Source: Bacteroidales bacterium UBA4788
GTDB lineage: Bacteria; Bacteroidota; Bacteroidia; Bacteroidales; VadinHA17
NCBI GenBank assembly: GCA_002402965.1
Contig: DHGW01000025.1
Location: forward strand, 36,310-92,991
DNA length: 56,682 nucleotides
Direction of reading: 5' to 3'
Position numbers and translations under genes: made by a program. Below, one piece after another: positions 1 through 8,445 of this stretch. Under the pieces are notes generated by a model. That model was given only the letters and a program-made list of their open reading frames with translations. It ran no database searches and was not told where the DNA came from. The number at the start of each line of letters is the position of its first letter. Position 1 is the first letter of the stretch.

Positions 1-5
1 ATTTT

Positions 6-968
6 GTGTCCGGAAACAAGGTTGAAGTGGCCATCGCCGACGGCCTGGTCTCCATGGTTATATTCGGTCTGCTGGGACTTGCAGTATGGTACCCCGTCAG
101 GTTCCTTCTGAAAGACGAGAACCAGCTTTACACATCTGTATTCAACATTCTCCTTACCGGTTCTCTTACACTTGCAGTCTGGCTCTTCGGAACGCGGTTC
201 ATCGTAAGGGCCATGGTGTCAGAAAAGATCGATTACGACATCTTCTGGCACTCCGTGCTGGTCTTCAGGGCAACCGCCGGAATCCTGATCTTCTTCATGA
301 TGATACTGGTCTATTACCTTTTCCTCAGCGCTTCGAGACTGGCGGAAAAAGCTGCAAGGCAGTCGCAGCTGGAGACTCAGGTACGCGAAGGTGAGCTGAA
401 GATGCTCCGGTCACAGATAAATCCACATTTCCTGTTTAACAGCCTCAACTCCGTCAGTTCACTCACTGTCACCAACCCATTAAAAGCCAGGGATATGATA
501 GTGAAACTGTCAGACTTCATGCGTTACTCCCTATCCTCGAGGAACGAGCAGCCGGTCACACTGGGTAATGAGATGGAGAGCCTGAGGCTCTACCTGCAGA
601 TCGAAAAGGTTCGCTTCGGCGAACGGCTGGTGATAGAAGAGGACATCAGCCCTGAATGCATCCCGGCCCTGATGCCCGGAATGCTGCTCCAGCCCCTTTA
701 CGAAAATGCCGTCAAACACGGGGTGTACGAATCAACCGAAGAGGTTATTATAAAAACAACGGCAAGAAAAGAAAACGACACGGTGATAATAACGGTTACA
801 AACAATGTCGACACTGACTCCGTCGTAACTAAAAAGGGTGCAGGCATAGGACTGAAGAATGTCAGCAGCCGGCTCGAGCTTTTTTTCGGCGACAGGGCTG
901 ATCTTACCGTGAACCGCGGAGAGGACAGCTTCACGGTGGTGGTGAGATTTCCTTTCCGTAAATCATAA
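6..968 (+). CDS. LytS-family sensor histidine kinase (probably 5'-truncated by window edge)
   Basis: Inner-membrane sensor kinase of the His_kinase (LytS/YpdA) family that would phosphorylate the LytTR regulator encoded just downstream. Visible parts: hydrophobic segments at about residues 12-30, 45-65 and 88-108, a short coiled coil (about 108-130), then the family signature SQINPHFLFNSLNS with the phosphoacceptor His at about residue 140, and a HATPase domain with an N-box (LYENAVKHG) and a glycine box (GAGIGLKNV) near the C-terminus. The reading frame is open back to the first base of the window, and the family usually has additional N-terminal membrane helices. The GTG at 6 is therefore probably an internal codon and the true start lies outside. 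The regulator start follows within 20 bases, indicating co-transcription. The input signal cannot be told from the sequence. Confidence 0.9.
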   Translation: MSGNKVEVAIADGLVSMVIFGLLGLAVWYPVRFLLKDENQLYTSVFNILLTGSLTLAVWLFGTRFIVRAMVSEKIDYDIFWHSVLVFRATAGILIFFMMILVYYLFLSASRLAEKAARQSQLETQVREGELKMLRSQINPHFLFNSLNSVSSLTVTNPLKARDMIVKLSDFMRYSLSSRNEQPVTLGNEMESLRLYLQIEKVRFGERLVIEEDISPECIPALMPGMLLQPLYENAVKHGVYESTEEVIIKTTARKENDTVIITVTNNVDTDSVVTKKGAGIGLKNVSSRLELFFGDRADLTVNRGEDSFTVVVRFPFRKS

Positions 969-987
969 AACATTGAATAATAAAGCC

Positions 988-1740
988 ATGAATAAAATCA
1001 GAGCGCTGATCATCGAAGACGAAGCCCCGGCAAGGGAGCTGGTCAGGTTTATGCTCTCGGACCACCAGGAGATAGAGGTTATCGGCGAGTGCGGCGACGG
1101 GTTCTGCGGGGCAAGGGAGATTAGGGAAAAACACCCCGATCTGATCTTTCTCGATATCCAGATGCCCAAACTGACGGGTTTCGAGCTGCTCGAGGTTATC
1201 GATGAAAAGCCTGAGGTGATCTTCACCACTGCCTTTGACCAGTATGCCATCAGGGCATTTGAACTGAACGCGGTAGACTACCTCCTCAAGCCCTTCTCAA
1301 AGGAGCGTTTCGACGATGCCCTCTCCAAAGCGGTGAGCCGCCTCGAAAAGGAGGCCCCGGAACATGAAAAGATTGAGAAACTGGTGGCCGCAGCATCGGA
1401 GGCTGAAGGATTCCTGACCAGGATCGTCTTCAGAAAGGGGGCGGGCATCAAGATCATTCCCCTCAACAATGTATCATACCTCGCTGCAGAGGATGATTAC
1501 GTGATGATCTATTATAATGAGGGAAAGGCACTGAAACCCAAGACCATGAAGTACTACGAGGATCATCTCCCCCCGGTCCTCTTCATGAGGGTGCACAGAT
1601 CCTACATCGTCAACGTGGAACATATCAACCGCCTGGAACCATACAGCAAGGACAACTATGTTGCTGTCCTCAAATCCGGCGAAAAGATCCCGGTAAGCCG
1701 GGCCGGATATAAACTGCTCAGAGAAAAACTCTCCTTCTAG
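988..1740 (+). CDS. LytTR-family response regulator
   Basis: Two-component response regulator that binds DNA through a LytTR domain. An N-terminal receiver domain (about 1-120) has the acidic pair in IIEDE, the phosphoacceptor Asp in LIFLDIQMPKLTG and the conserved Lys in YLLKPF. The C-terminal LytTR domain (about 145-250) has the typical FRKG and MRVHRSYIVN motifs. I chose the ATG at 988 because it gives the usual receiver N-terminus (MNKIRALIIEDE); an in-frame TTG at 973 would add five residues. It follows the LytS-type kinase and is the probable cognate partner. The last four bases overlap the end of the convergent yidD gene, so neither gene has room for a separate terminator. Confidence 0.94.
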   Translation: MNKIRALIIEDEAPARELVRFMLSDHQEIEVIGECGDGFCGAREIREKHPDLIFLDIQMPKLTGFELLEVIDEKPEVIFTTAFDQYAIRAFELNAVDYLLKPFSKERFDDALSKAVSRLEKEAPEHEKIEKLVAAASEAEGFLTRIVFRKGAGIKIIPLNNVSYLAAEDDYVMIYYNEGKALKPKTMKYYEDHLPPVLFMRVHRSYIVNVEHINRLEPYSKDNYVAVLKSGEKIPVSRAGYKLLREKLSF

Positions 1741-2051
1741 TCTCTCTCCTTCAGCCTGTTACAGCGGTCCGAGCGGCGCGGGCGCCAGCCTTCGGCACGA
1801 TATTTCCTGAAGATGAACCGCGGCACGGGGTCATAACCGTGAGTGCCACCCGGCCTGCAGCGAAGAATCCTGTCTGTTGAAATTATCAGTCCTGTCAGCG
1901 GACCGTGTATTCTGAAGGCGTCAATGGTATACTGCGAACAGGTGGGCACGTGACGGCACGACGGGGGTGTCCACGGCGATATGAACCACCGGTAAAACCA
2001 GACAGGGATAAGAAACAAAAAAGATAATATCTTTGCTGCGCTCTTTAACAT
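1737..2051 (-). CDS. yidD: Membrane protein insertion efficiency factor YidD
   Basis: Small membrane-associated protein thought to help YidC/Sec insert inner-membrane proteins. The family core is complete: an amphipathic N-terminal helix, WFISPWTPPSCRHVPTCSQY with its paired cysteines, then DRILRCRPGGTHGYDPVP. The ATG at 2051 gives the usual short N-terminus (MLKSAAKIL); an upstream in-frame ATG at 2084 would add eleven residues with no family resemblance. In many bacteria yidD sits directly after rnpA. Here rnpA is near 40.4 kb and yidD is isolated, converging on the LytTR gene with a 4-bp overlap. Length (104 aa) is slightly above the usual 70-90 because of a basic C-terminal tail. Confidence 0.92.
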   Translation of the reverse strand: MLKSAAKILSFLFLIPVWFYRWFISPWTPPSCRHVPTCSQYTIDAFRIHGPLTGLIISTDRILRCRPGGTHGYDPVPRFIFRKYRAEGWRPRRSDRCNRLKERD

Positions 2052-2162
2052 TGCCTCCAAAGATAAGCTGAATCGGCATGACAAAATGACCTGATGTCAG
2101 AACTTATAGATAACGGCAGGAGTTTTGTTGAAGGAAGTGGAAATATAAATTACCCGGGATAA

Positions 2163-2867
2163 ATGGAAACAATGTTCTTACACAACGGTGCATACTGGAT
2201 TATCTTCATAGTATTCATGATACTGAGCTGGATAGTCAGTGCCAGGCTCAAATCGAAATTCAGGACATATTCAAAGGTGCCCATCGCATCCGGCATGACC
2301 GGGCGCGACGTGGCTGAGAAGATGCTTCGCGACAGCGGCGTGACTGACGTTACAGTGCACAGTGTGACCGGCGAGCTCACCGATCACTATAATCCTCTCA
2401 AGAAGACAATCAACCTCAGCCGCGAGGTCTATTCAGGTGCCAGCGTGGCCGCTGCAGCAGTGGCAGCCCACGAGACGGGCCATGCCCTGCAGCACGCCCA
2501 GTCATATGCATGGCTGGGAATGAGATCAAAGCTCGCTCCCGTGGTCAGCTTCGCATCGAACTGGATACAATGGGTGCTGATAGCAGGACTGGTGCTGCTC
2601 AACTCGCGGCCTGAGATACTGCTTATTGGCATAGTGTTGTTCGCCATCACCACGCTGTTCAGCGTCATAACCCTCCCGGTGGAGATAAACGCATCAAAGA
2701 GAGCTCTGGCGTGGCTTGCAAATGCCGGCATAACATATTCGGGAACTCATGACAAGGCTCAGGATGCACTGAAGTGGGCAGCATATACCTATGTGATAGC
2801 AGCCCTTGGTTCACTGGCTACGCTGATCTATTACATCATGCTATTCCTTGGAGCAAGGGACAGGTAA
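2163..2867 (+). CDS. Neutral zinc metallopeptidase, YugP family, membrane-bound
   Basis: Membrane metallopeptidase of the Zn_peptidase_2 family (YugP-like). It has an N-terminal transmembrane helix (about 7-25), a zinc motif HETGH followed by ALQH at about residues 101-110, and hydrophobic segments around 125-170 and 210-230. The motif DHYNPLKKTINLS upstream of the zinc site is typical of the family. The active site is expected to act on membrane or membrane-proximal substrates; the physiological substrate is unknown. Length (234 aa) matches the family. It is a single-gene unit: the upstream neighbour yidD is divergent and the downstream methyltransferase is on the other strand. I see no clear promoter in the 110 bases upstream. 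Confidence 0.88.
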   Translation: METMFLHNGAYWIIFIVFMILSWIVSARLKSKFRTYSKVPIASGMTGRDVAEKMLRDSGVTDVTVHSVTGELTDHYNPLKKTINLSREVYSGASVAAAAVAAHETGHALQHAQSYAWLGMRSKLAPVVSFASNWIQWVLIAGLVLLNSRPEILLIGIVLFAITTLFSVITLPVEINASKRALAWLANAGITYSGTHDKAQDALKWAAYTYVIAALGSLATLIYYIMLFLGARDR

Positions 2868-2888
2868 AAGTCCCGGGAGCAGCAAAGT

Positions 2889-3623
2889 CTATCTGCCTTC
2901 CACATAGAGGAACTTGGTCCTCTTCACCAGGTACCGGATAATAGCCCAGAAGATAAGGGCAGCTACCAGAAGTGTGACATACATCGGTTCCAGACAGAAC
3001 CTGCCCGTAACGGCGATATTGCGGCAGAGATCCAGGAACGCAAAAACGATGAAGATATTCGCAATGCTGTTGTATTCGCGCTTGAGAACGTTCCTGAACG
3101 AGAACGGAAGCTTTGACTTCACGTGGCGCCTGAATGATGGAATAACAGCTTTGACGCGGAAGGCCCAGGCGTCATACGTCTCTCCGAACTTGCGGCGCAG
3201 GTACTGCTCCTCGGCGAAGATTATACGCTCATAATAGAGCCAGTATGCCAGGATGAAAATTATCACCCACCAGACTGATCTTAGAAAGAGCACGGGTCCC
3301 AGCCACATCAGGAAATTACCGACATAGAGGGGATGGCGGACGACGGAATAGAGCCCGGTAGTGTTGAGATCATCGGCAAGCTGGTCAATCACGTTGCGCC
3401 CTGAGGTGTTTCGCGGCACGTGTCCGACGGTGTATGACCGCAGGAGTTCTCCTGCCACTGATACGAGGATACAGACGATCTCCCATGTGTAATTGAAGTA
3501 GATTACACTGCGGTTTGCGATGAAGAGGTATGCGGCCGCGGGAATAAGTATTGTCAGCGGTAACCAGCTTCTTCTTCGGAATAACCAGTTTCCGGATTTC
3601 TCAAGTTCATGGACAAGTGACAT
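2889..3623 (-). CDS. Membrane methyltransferase, isoprenylcysteine carboxyl/phospholipid methyltransferase-like
   Basis: Multi-pass membrane methyltransferase of the ICMT/PEMT-like superfamily, which use S-adenosylmethionine to methylate lipids or lipidated groups. The diagnostic motif GLYSVVRHPLYVGNF (about 90-105) and the downstream segment with YYERIIFAEEQYLRRKFGE (RHPxY plus EExxL...FG) are both present. There are about five hydrophobic segments, including an extra C-terminal pair (about 180-235). It starts 34 bases after the outer-membrane barrel gene on the same strand, so it may be the last gene of the TetR-controlled trafficking operon. That would fit a lipid-modifying role, but the link rests on position only. 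Substrate unknown. Confidence 0.75.
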   Translation of the reverse strand: MSLVHELEKSGNWLFRRRSWLPLTILIPAAAYLFIANRSVIYFNYTWEIVCILVSVAGELLRSYTVGHVPRNTSGRNVIDQLADDLNTTGLYSVVRHPLYVGNFLMWLGPVLFLRSVWWVIIFILAYWLYYERIIFAEEQYLRRKFGETYDAWAFRVKAVIPSFRRHVKSKLPFSFRNVLKREYNSIANIFIVFAFLDLCRNIAVTGRFCLEPMYVTLLVAALIFWAIIRYLVKRTKFLYVEGR

Positions 3624-3657
3624 ACTTACGGTTTTACTCCATAAAAGTATGAAAATT

Positions 3658-4848
3658 TCAGAAACTATATCTGAACCTCAGGAACCAGAGATTCAGCTTT
3701 GTCTCCAATCCTGCAATAGTACTGCTGAAATGCTGCCAGAGAATTGTCAGGTCGACATTCTCTGCCAGCGAAAAGTCAACGGAGGGGCCGGCATAAAACC
3801 CGTCGAGATCAGGAAACCATATCGCTGAGAATGAGATGTTCAGTAGCGGCAGGGGGGAGTAGCTCACCTGTCCCGCAGCGCTGAATTTCGAGAAGGCCAG
3901 CTGCCTGGCCGTCAGTCCGCCCCCGTAGAGCTCCGTGAAGCCGGTCAGGTCGACAGGATTGCTTGAGTACATAACCTGTGCGAGGGTCGTCACTTTGTCA
4001 GAAAAGGCTTTGTCAATACCGAGGGTGGCGATGAAGTTGCTTTCCTCCCCTGCCGGTTCTCCAGAATGTGTGAAGAGGGTAGCCTCTCCCCTTACCGAGA
4101 CGGATCCGATTGCTCCCGACAGGCCGGTGCCGGCGGTGAAGAACTCATCGTCGGTCACCCCGGCAAGGAGCTGCATGTCAATGTTCAGGAGGCTGAAGCG
4201 GCCGAGTACGGCAGCCGTAATGCGGTTGCTGCCGTCGACTTTCACGGCTGTTTCCACAGATGATGACGGGCCGGTGGAGTAAGTCACACGGAGAGCGTCG
4301 CTGCCCGGTCTCTCTGTATAGTCGAAGTCAAAAAATGCATAGGTGTTGAATATGTCATTGGGATTCCATATCAGGGCCTGGCTCCAGTTTATGCGCTGTC
4401 GCCCTGCACGTACCTGCAGCCTGCCTGCATTAAAATCTATGTATGCCCTGTCTATCATCATGTTAAGCACATAGGAGTTTCCCTTTGAGATGTTCCATGA
4501 GAGATCAGCCCAGCCCGGATCAGCGGAGAGGTCCGTGATATAGGCGGGATCAAGCCGTACCATGTCACCCGTGACGAACCTGTTCCTTATCTCCAGGGCA
4601 AAGGTTGTTCTGTTTCCGGCATAAGCTTTGAAATTCAGCCGGTTATGAAGCATGTTGCTATTGACCCATACATCAGACGGCTTTTCGAACATGGCCGTGT
4701 GAAGCCAGGTGGCGTATCCCCCGGCAGAGAACCAGTCATTACCATGTCTGGCAGGGGACTCTTCCTGAAGGCCGCTCACGGGCTCCTGAGCGAGACCGGA
4801 AAGAGTGACAGCCAGTATTGCTATTACCGGGAAGATTCTTCGGTTCAT
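3658..4848 (-). CDS. Outer-membrane beta-barrel protein of the Lol-like ABC operon
   Basis: Secreted protein with a signal peptide (MNRRIFPVIAILAVTLSGLA, cleavage near AQ) followed by about 375 residues of alternating hydrophobic/polar strands ending in aromatic FRYSF, the typical C-terminal signature of an outer-membrane barrel. A central segment (QRINWSQALIWNPNDIFN) resembles the tryptophan/asparagine-rich motif of DUF1302-type porins, but I cannot assign a named family with certainty. The start overlaps the stop of the ATPase gene by four bases, so the two are translationally coupled. Position suggests it is the outer-membrane end of the transport route formed by the ATPase, the two FtsX-type permeases and the LolA-like protein. 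The substrate is unknown. Confidence 0.78.
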   Translation of the reverse strand: MNRRIFPVIAILAVTLSGLAQEPVSGLQEESPARHGNDWFSAGGYATWLHTAMFEKPSDVWVNSNMLHNRLNFKAYAGNRTTFALEIRNRFVTGDMVRLDPAYITDLSADPGWADLSWNISKGNSYVLNMMIDRAYIDFNAGRLQVRAGRQRINWSQALIWNPNDIFNTYAFFDFDYTERPGSDALRVTYSTGPSSSVETAVKVDGSNRITAAVLGRFSLLNIDMQLLAGVTDDEFFTAGTGLSGAIGSVSVRGEATLFTHSGEPAGEESNFIATLGIDKAFSDKVTTLAQVMYSSNPVDLTGFTELYGGGLTARQLAFSKFSAAGQVSYSPLPLLNISFSAIWFPDLDGFYAGPSVDFSLAENVDLTILWQHFSSTIAGLETKLNLWFLRFRYSF

Positions 4849-5540
4849 GAATTATGATTTGTCCTGATATCCGAGACAACCTTTCCGTCCTCAAGGGTGA
4901 TGACCCTACGGGCCCTCTTCATCACCCTGACGTCATGAGTTGAGAAGATAAATGTCATCTGCTCTTCGCGGTTGAGCTTTTCCATAATGTCAAGGAGGGT
5001 CTCGGCCGATTTTGTGTCGAGGTTTGCCGTAGGCTCATCGGCGAGAATGAATTCAGGCCTCGGTGCCAGGGCGCGGGCCACGGCCACCCTCTGCTGCTGA
5101 CCACCGGAAAGCTGCGAGGGACGGCTCTTGTGACGGTCTGAGAGACCGACAGACTGGAGCATTTCATCTGTGCGTGCCTTCCGCTTCTCCTTCGGCCATC
5201 GCTGAAGGTTCATGATAAACTCAACGTTCTCTGCAGCGGTAAGAACCGGTATCAGGTTGTAAGACTGAAAAACGAAGCCTACATGCTCCATCCTGAAATC
5301 GATCAGCTGGGATGGCTTTAGCTCAGAGAGGCGGTGCCCGGCAACGATGATCTCGCCGGCAGTGGGATGATCAAGCCCGCCAATAAGGTTAAGAAGTGTT
5401 GTCTTACCGGATCCCGATGGACCGACGATCACCGCAAAATCGCCCTTTTCAAAGCTGAGCGTAACGCCGTCGACGGCCTTTACCTCAACCTCTGTATCAT
5501 GATAGGTCTTGCAGACATCGTTGATTTCAACTACTTTCAT
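4845..5540 (-). CDS. ABC transporter ATPase, LolD/MacB type
   Basis: Cytoplasmic ATPase subunit of a type VII (mechanotransmission, LolCDE/MacB-like) ABC transporter. Walker A is GPSGSGKTT (about 40-48), the Q-loop is FVFQSYNLIPVLTAAENV, the signature is LSGGQQQRVAVARAL, Walker B is FILADEPTANLD, and the switch histidine is in STHD. All catalytic motifs are intact and length (231 aa) is normal. It lies directly downstream of two FtsX-type permease genes (18-base gap) and overlaps the outer-membrane barrel gene by four bases. The energy is probably used to extract a lipid or lipoprotein from the inner membrane, as in LolCDE, though MacB-like export cannot be excluded. Confidence 0.93.
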   Translation of the reverse strand: MKVVEINDVCKTYHDTEVEVKAVDGVTLSFEKGDFAVIVGPSGSGKTTLLNLIGGLDHPTAGEIIVAGHRLSELKPSQLIDFRMEHVGFVFQSYNLIPVLTAAENVEFIMNLQRWPKEKRKARTDEMLQSVGLSDRHKSRPSQLSGGQQQRVAVARALAPRPEFILADEPTANLDTKSAETLLDIMEKLNREEQMTFIFSTHDVRVMKRARRVITLEDGKVVSDIRTNHNS

Positions 5541-5558
5541 TGTATTGTGTATTTATCG

Positions 5559-6986
5559 TTATTCTCCTCTTAATGCTTCCACCGGGTTCAGCTGCAAAGC
5601 CTTTCGTGCCGGGTATATTGCTGACAGTATTCCGGTAATTACGATCATCACGGTCAGAATGATAAAGAAATCCGCTCCTATTGTGGGATAGAGATTGGCA
5701 GAGTAGCCAAACGCCTCCATACCCTCTGCATACTTAACCAGGTTAATCCCTGTTTTCCCGGTAATGCCGATAACCACCGCGCTGACGGTCATACCTGCCA
5801 ATCCGCCAACAATTGAAAGGAATATGGATTCAAGCATGATCATAACGAAAATCCGGCGGCGGTTCATCCCAATGGCTGACAGCATGCCAAGCTCACGCGT
5901 TCTCTCGAGGACTGACATCAGCATCGTGTTCACAATGCCGAATGCAAGGCCTGCCAGTATTATCGCCATGAATACCCCGTAGATCTGGTTTATGTAATCG
6001 GTTATCATCGCAAGGTCCGTCTGAATCTCCTTCCAGCTTAACACCTCAAGTCCGGGCAGGGACTCCCTGATTACCGGCGTCACACTTCCTGTGAGATCGT
6101 TGTCAGCGAGTTTTGCAATGATACGGTGATACTGTCCCTCATTGAGTCCCGTCAGCTCCCTCAGTTCGGCTTCCGGCACAAAGACGGAAAGGGCTTCGTA
6201 CAGGTCATTGTTGGTGCGGTAGATGCCGCTTATTCTGAAAGCTGCACCGGTCTGATTGCCGCTTACATCCAGGAAGTTCAGGATGATCTTTGATCCCTCG
6301 CGGTAAGACCATGCCGCCTCTTTTATTGTCAGCCCGTAGCTCTTCATCTCCTTCGCCTGAAGTATTCCGGTCAGGGCCTTTGTTAGCTTCTTCTCCGTAG
6401 TGAATCTTACTCCTTCGATCTCCTTGAGTTTTTCAGTGACGCTTGCCGGCACACTTTCAGCAGTGAGTTTTTGGAAGGATTCGGGGGTGAGAATGTAGCG
6501 TATAATGTTAAGCTCCCGCGCCAGCTTCTCTCCGATGAAGACACTGTTCAGCCTGGTGTCAGCCCCGAAATAGCTTCCTGTACCCGGTATCAGCCTGCGG
6601 GAGAGGGTAAACATCCCAAGTTCCTTTTCAATGTTTATTCCAGTGATCTCAACCGCGGAACTGCCTGCTGATGTGGAAGCCATGCCTCTCACAATGACCC
6701 TGCCAGTCACATCTGTCACTCCTTCGGTCTGTTCCAGGCGGCTGATTACAGCCCCCGGGCCACTTATATAATCCAGCAGGTCACCGCTGCTCCTGAACTC
6801 CTTATTGTTCACCTGGATATGTGACAACTCCTCATTGACTGCGGCATCGATCCGCTGAACGATTGAGCTGTTTATTGCCGCCATTGAAAATACCCCGGCA
6901 AAAACACCTACCGTCACGGCAGCTATGACCGTAAGACTCCTGGTTTTATTACGCCAGACATTCTTCCATGCTATGGATGTTATCAT
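5559..6986 (-). CDS. FtsX/MacB-type ABC transporter permease (second of pair)
   Basis: Permease subunit with the LolC/LolE/MacB layout: one N-terminal transmembrane helix (about 18-38) after the elbow sequence AWKNVWRNKTRSL, a large periplasmic domain (about 40-330), and three C-terminal helices (about 340-365, 385-415, 435-460). It ends in the family-typical YPARKALQLNPVEALRGE. It is paralogous to the gene immediately upstream (both begin with WKN-WRN followed by basic residues), so the transporter is probably a LolC/LolE-like heterodimer rather than a MacB homodimer. The 12-base spacing to the upstream permease and 18-base spacing to the ATPase indicate one operon. The periplasmic domain is large and not assignable to a named substrate class. 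Confidence 0.9.
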   Translation of the reverse strand: MITSIAWKNVWRNKTRSLTVIAAVTVGVFAGVFSMAAINSSIVQRIDAAVNEELSHIQVNNKEFRSSGDLLDYISGPGAVISRLEQTEGVTDVTGRVIVRGMASTSAGSSAVEITGINIEKELGMFTLSRRLIPGTGSYFGADTRLNSVFIGEKLARELNIIRYILTPESFQKLTAESVPASVTEKLKEIEGVRFTTEKKLTKALTGILQAKEMKSYGLTIKEAAWSYREGSKIILNFLDVSGNQTGAAFRISGIYRTNNDLYEALSVFVPEAELRELTGLNEGQYHRIIAKLADNDLTGSVTPVIRESLPGLEVLSWKEIQTDLAMITDYINQIYGVFMAIILAGLAFGIVNTMLMSVLERTRELGMLSAIGMNRRRIFVMIMLESIFLSIVGGLAGMTVSAVVIGITGKTGINLVKYAEGMEAFGYSANLYPTIGADFFIILTVMIVITGILSAIYPARKALQLNPVEALRGE

Positions 6987-6998
6987 GGTCCTGACCTT

Positions 6999-8414
6999 TT
7001 AGGCTCTGAGAGCGTTTATGATATTAAGTTTGAGGATTTTCCGCACGCTGAAGGCTACAGCTACAGCGATTATAAGCAGGACAATGACCACCTGCCAGAG
7101 GTAATAGGAGTCTGGTTGCAGCATCGGCATTACCGCTTCAAAGCCGTAATCCTCGTACATCTTTGCCATCTCACCCCTGAAGCGCAGTGGCCTGTCGTTG
7201 CCGTAAAAAACCAGCGGGAGCGATGCGGCTACGCCTGCCAGCACACCAAGCAGACCGATCATGAGCATCTCCAGGGATACCACTTTGGCAAGCCGGTGCT
7301 TCTGCATGCCGATTGATACAAGCATCCCGAACTCACGGCGCCGCTCGGCAAGCATCATGAGCACGGTGCCAAACACGCCGAATGCTATAACCAGGTAGAG
7401 AATGCCCAGCATGATTGCCCCGCTCTTGTTGTCTGCCTCCATCTGGTTCAGGAGAAGGGCGTTGAGCTCCCTCCAGTTTCTCACCTTCAGCTCCTCGCCA
7501 ACTGCCTCATTGAGCCTCTCCTGTGTTTTGAAGAGGACCTTGTCTTCTCTGTTCCTGATGTTTATTATAGCCGACGTGGCCATCCCCGGTGCTGCATAGA
7601 ACCAACGTGCAGCCTCGATGGGCAGATAAACGAATACGTTGTCAATGTCGGGCGTGGGAAGGCTCACTATTCCTTTTACGACAAACAAGCCGGCGGCAGA
7701 TGTACCGTGGAATCCCTGTCCCATCAAAACCAATGTGTCGCCCACACCGGCCTGAAGGTATTCTGACAGTCCGCTTCCGATGATTGCGGAAGCTGTATCG
7801 GAAGAGCTCAGGTAACTGTTCTCAAACGAAGCATGCTTTCTCAGCAGGGGCATGAAAGCGGAGGAGTCGCCAGGACTCAGCCCAAGGTCAAGCAGCATCT
7901 TCTCCTCGTTGGTATATGATTCGTTGATAAGCAGATCAAGGAGCCTGGCGCTGCGTTCCGGCAGGACTTCGGTCTTTAGCGAAGCAACAGCCCCGGGTGT
8001 GAGCTTGTATTTAACCATCCGGTTCCTCATATTAAGGCCATCGTGCTCTTTTTCGGGATCCATTCCAATGACCATTACCCCCTGCGTACGACTTCCCGAT
8101 GCGGTGAGGGCAAATGACTCAAGCCTCGGTATCACCGCTGTCACCTCCGGGTCAGCCTCCAGCCGGGCTATCATGGATTCATCTACTACAAATCCGTTGT
8201 CGAGGCCGGGTTCGTCAAGGAATTCAGAACTCTGCAACTGGAGATACCCCGAATAGGATTCAATAACGTCACTGTATAGCTTCTGATAGGTGCCCAGCTG
8301 GAACGATCTCATAATCAAGGCCAGAAAAACGGCAAAGAATACCGAAGCTGCGGTGATGAGAGTCCGCTTCCTGTTACGCCAGAGGTTTTTCCATGCGAGC
8401 TGATAATCTTTCAT
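6999..8414 (-). CDS. FtsX/MacB-type ABC transporter permease (first of pair)
   Basis: First of two paralogous permeases. It begins with the elbow AWKNLWRNRKRTL and a transmembrane helix (about 18-40), has a periplasmic domain of about 290 residues, then three C-terminal helices (about 335-360, 380-405, 435-460) and a short cytoplasmic tail (KILKLNIINALRA). The helix between 335 and 360 is followed by AERRREFGMLVSIGM, the coupling segment that contacts the ATPase in FtsX-like permeases. It lies 31 bases after the LolA-like gene and 12 bases before the second permease. With the ATPase it should form an inner-membrane extraction complex. Substrate unknown. Confidence 0.9.
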   Translation of the reverse strand: MKDYQLAWKNLWRNRKRTLITAASVFFAVFLALIMRSFQLGTYQKLYSDVIESYSGYLQLQSSEFLDEPGLDNGFVVDESMIARLEADPEVTAVIPRLESFALTASGSRTQGVMVIGMDPEKEHDGLNMRNRMVKYKLTPGAVASLKTEVLPERSARLLDLLINESYTNEEKMLLDLGLSPGDSSAFMPLLRKHASFENSYLSSSDTASAIIGSGLSEYLQAGVGDTLVLMGQGFHGTSAAGLFVVKGIVSLPTPDIDNVFVYLPIEAARWFYAAPGMATSAIINIRNREDKVLFKTQERLNEAVGEELKVRNWRELNALLLNQMEADNKSGAIMLGILYLVIAFGVFGTVLMMLAERRREFGMLVSIGMQKHRLAKVVSLEMLMIGLLGVLAGVAASLPLVFYGNDRPLRFRGEMAKMYEDYGFEAVMPMLQPDSYYLWQVVIVLLIIAVAVAFSVRKILKLNIINALRA

Positions 8415-8445
8415 GAGATTAGCGCTTTCGTTATTATTAATGCAG

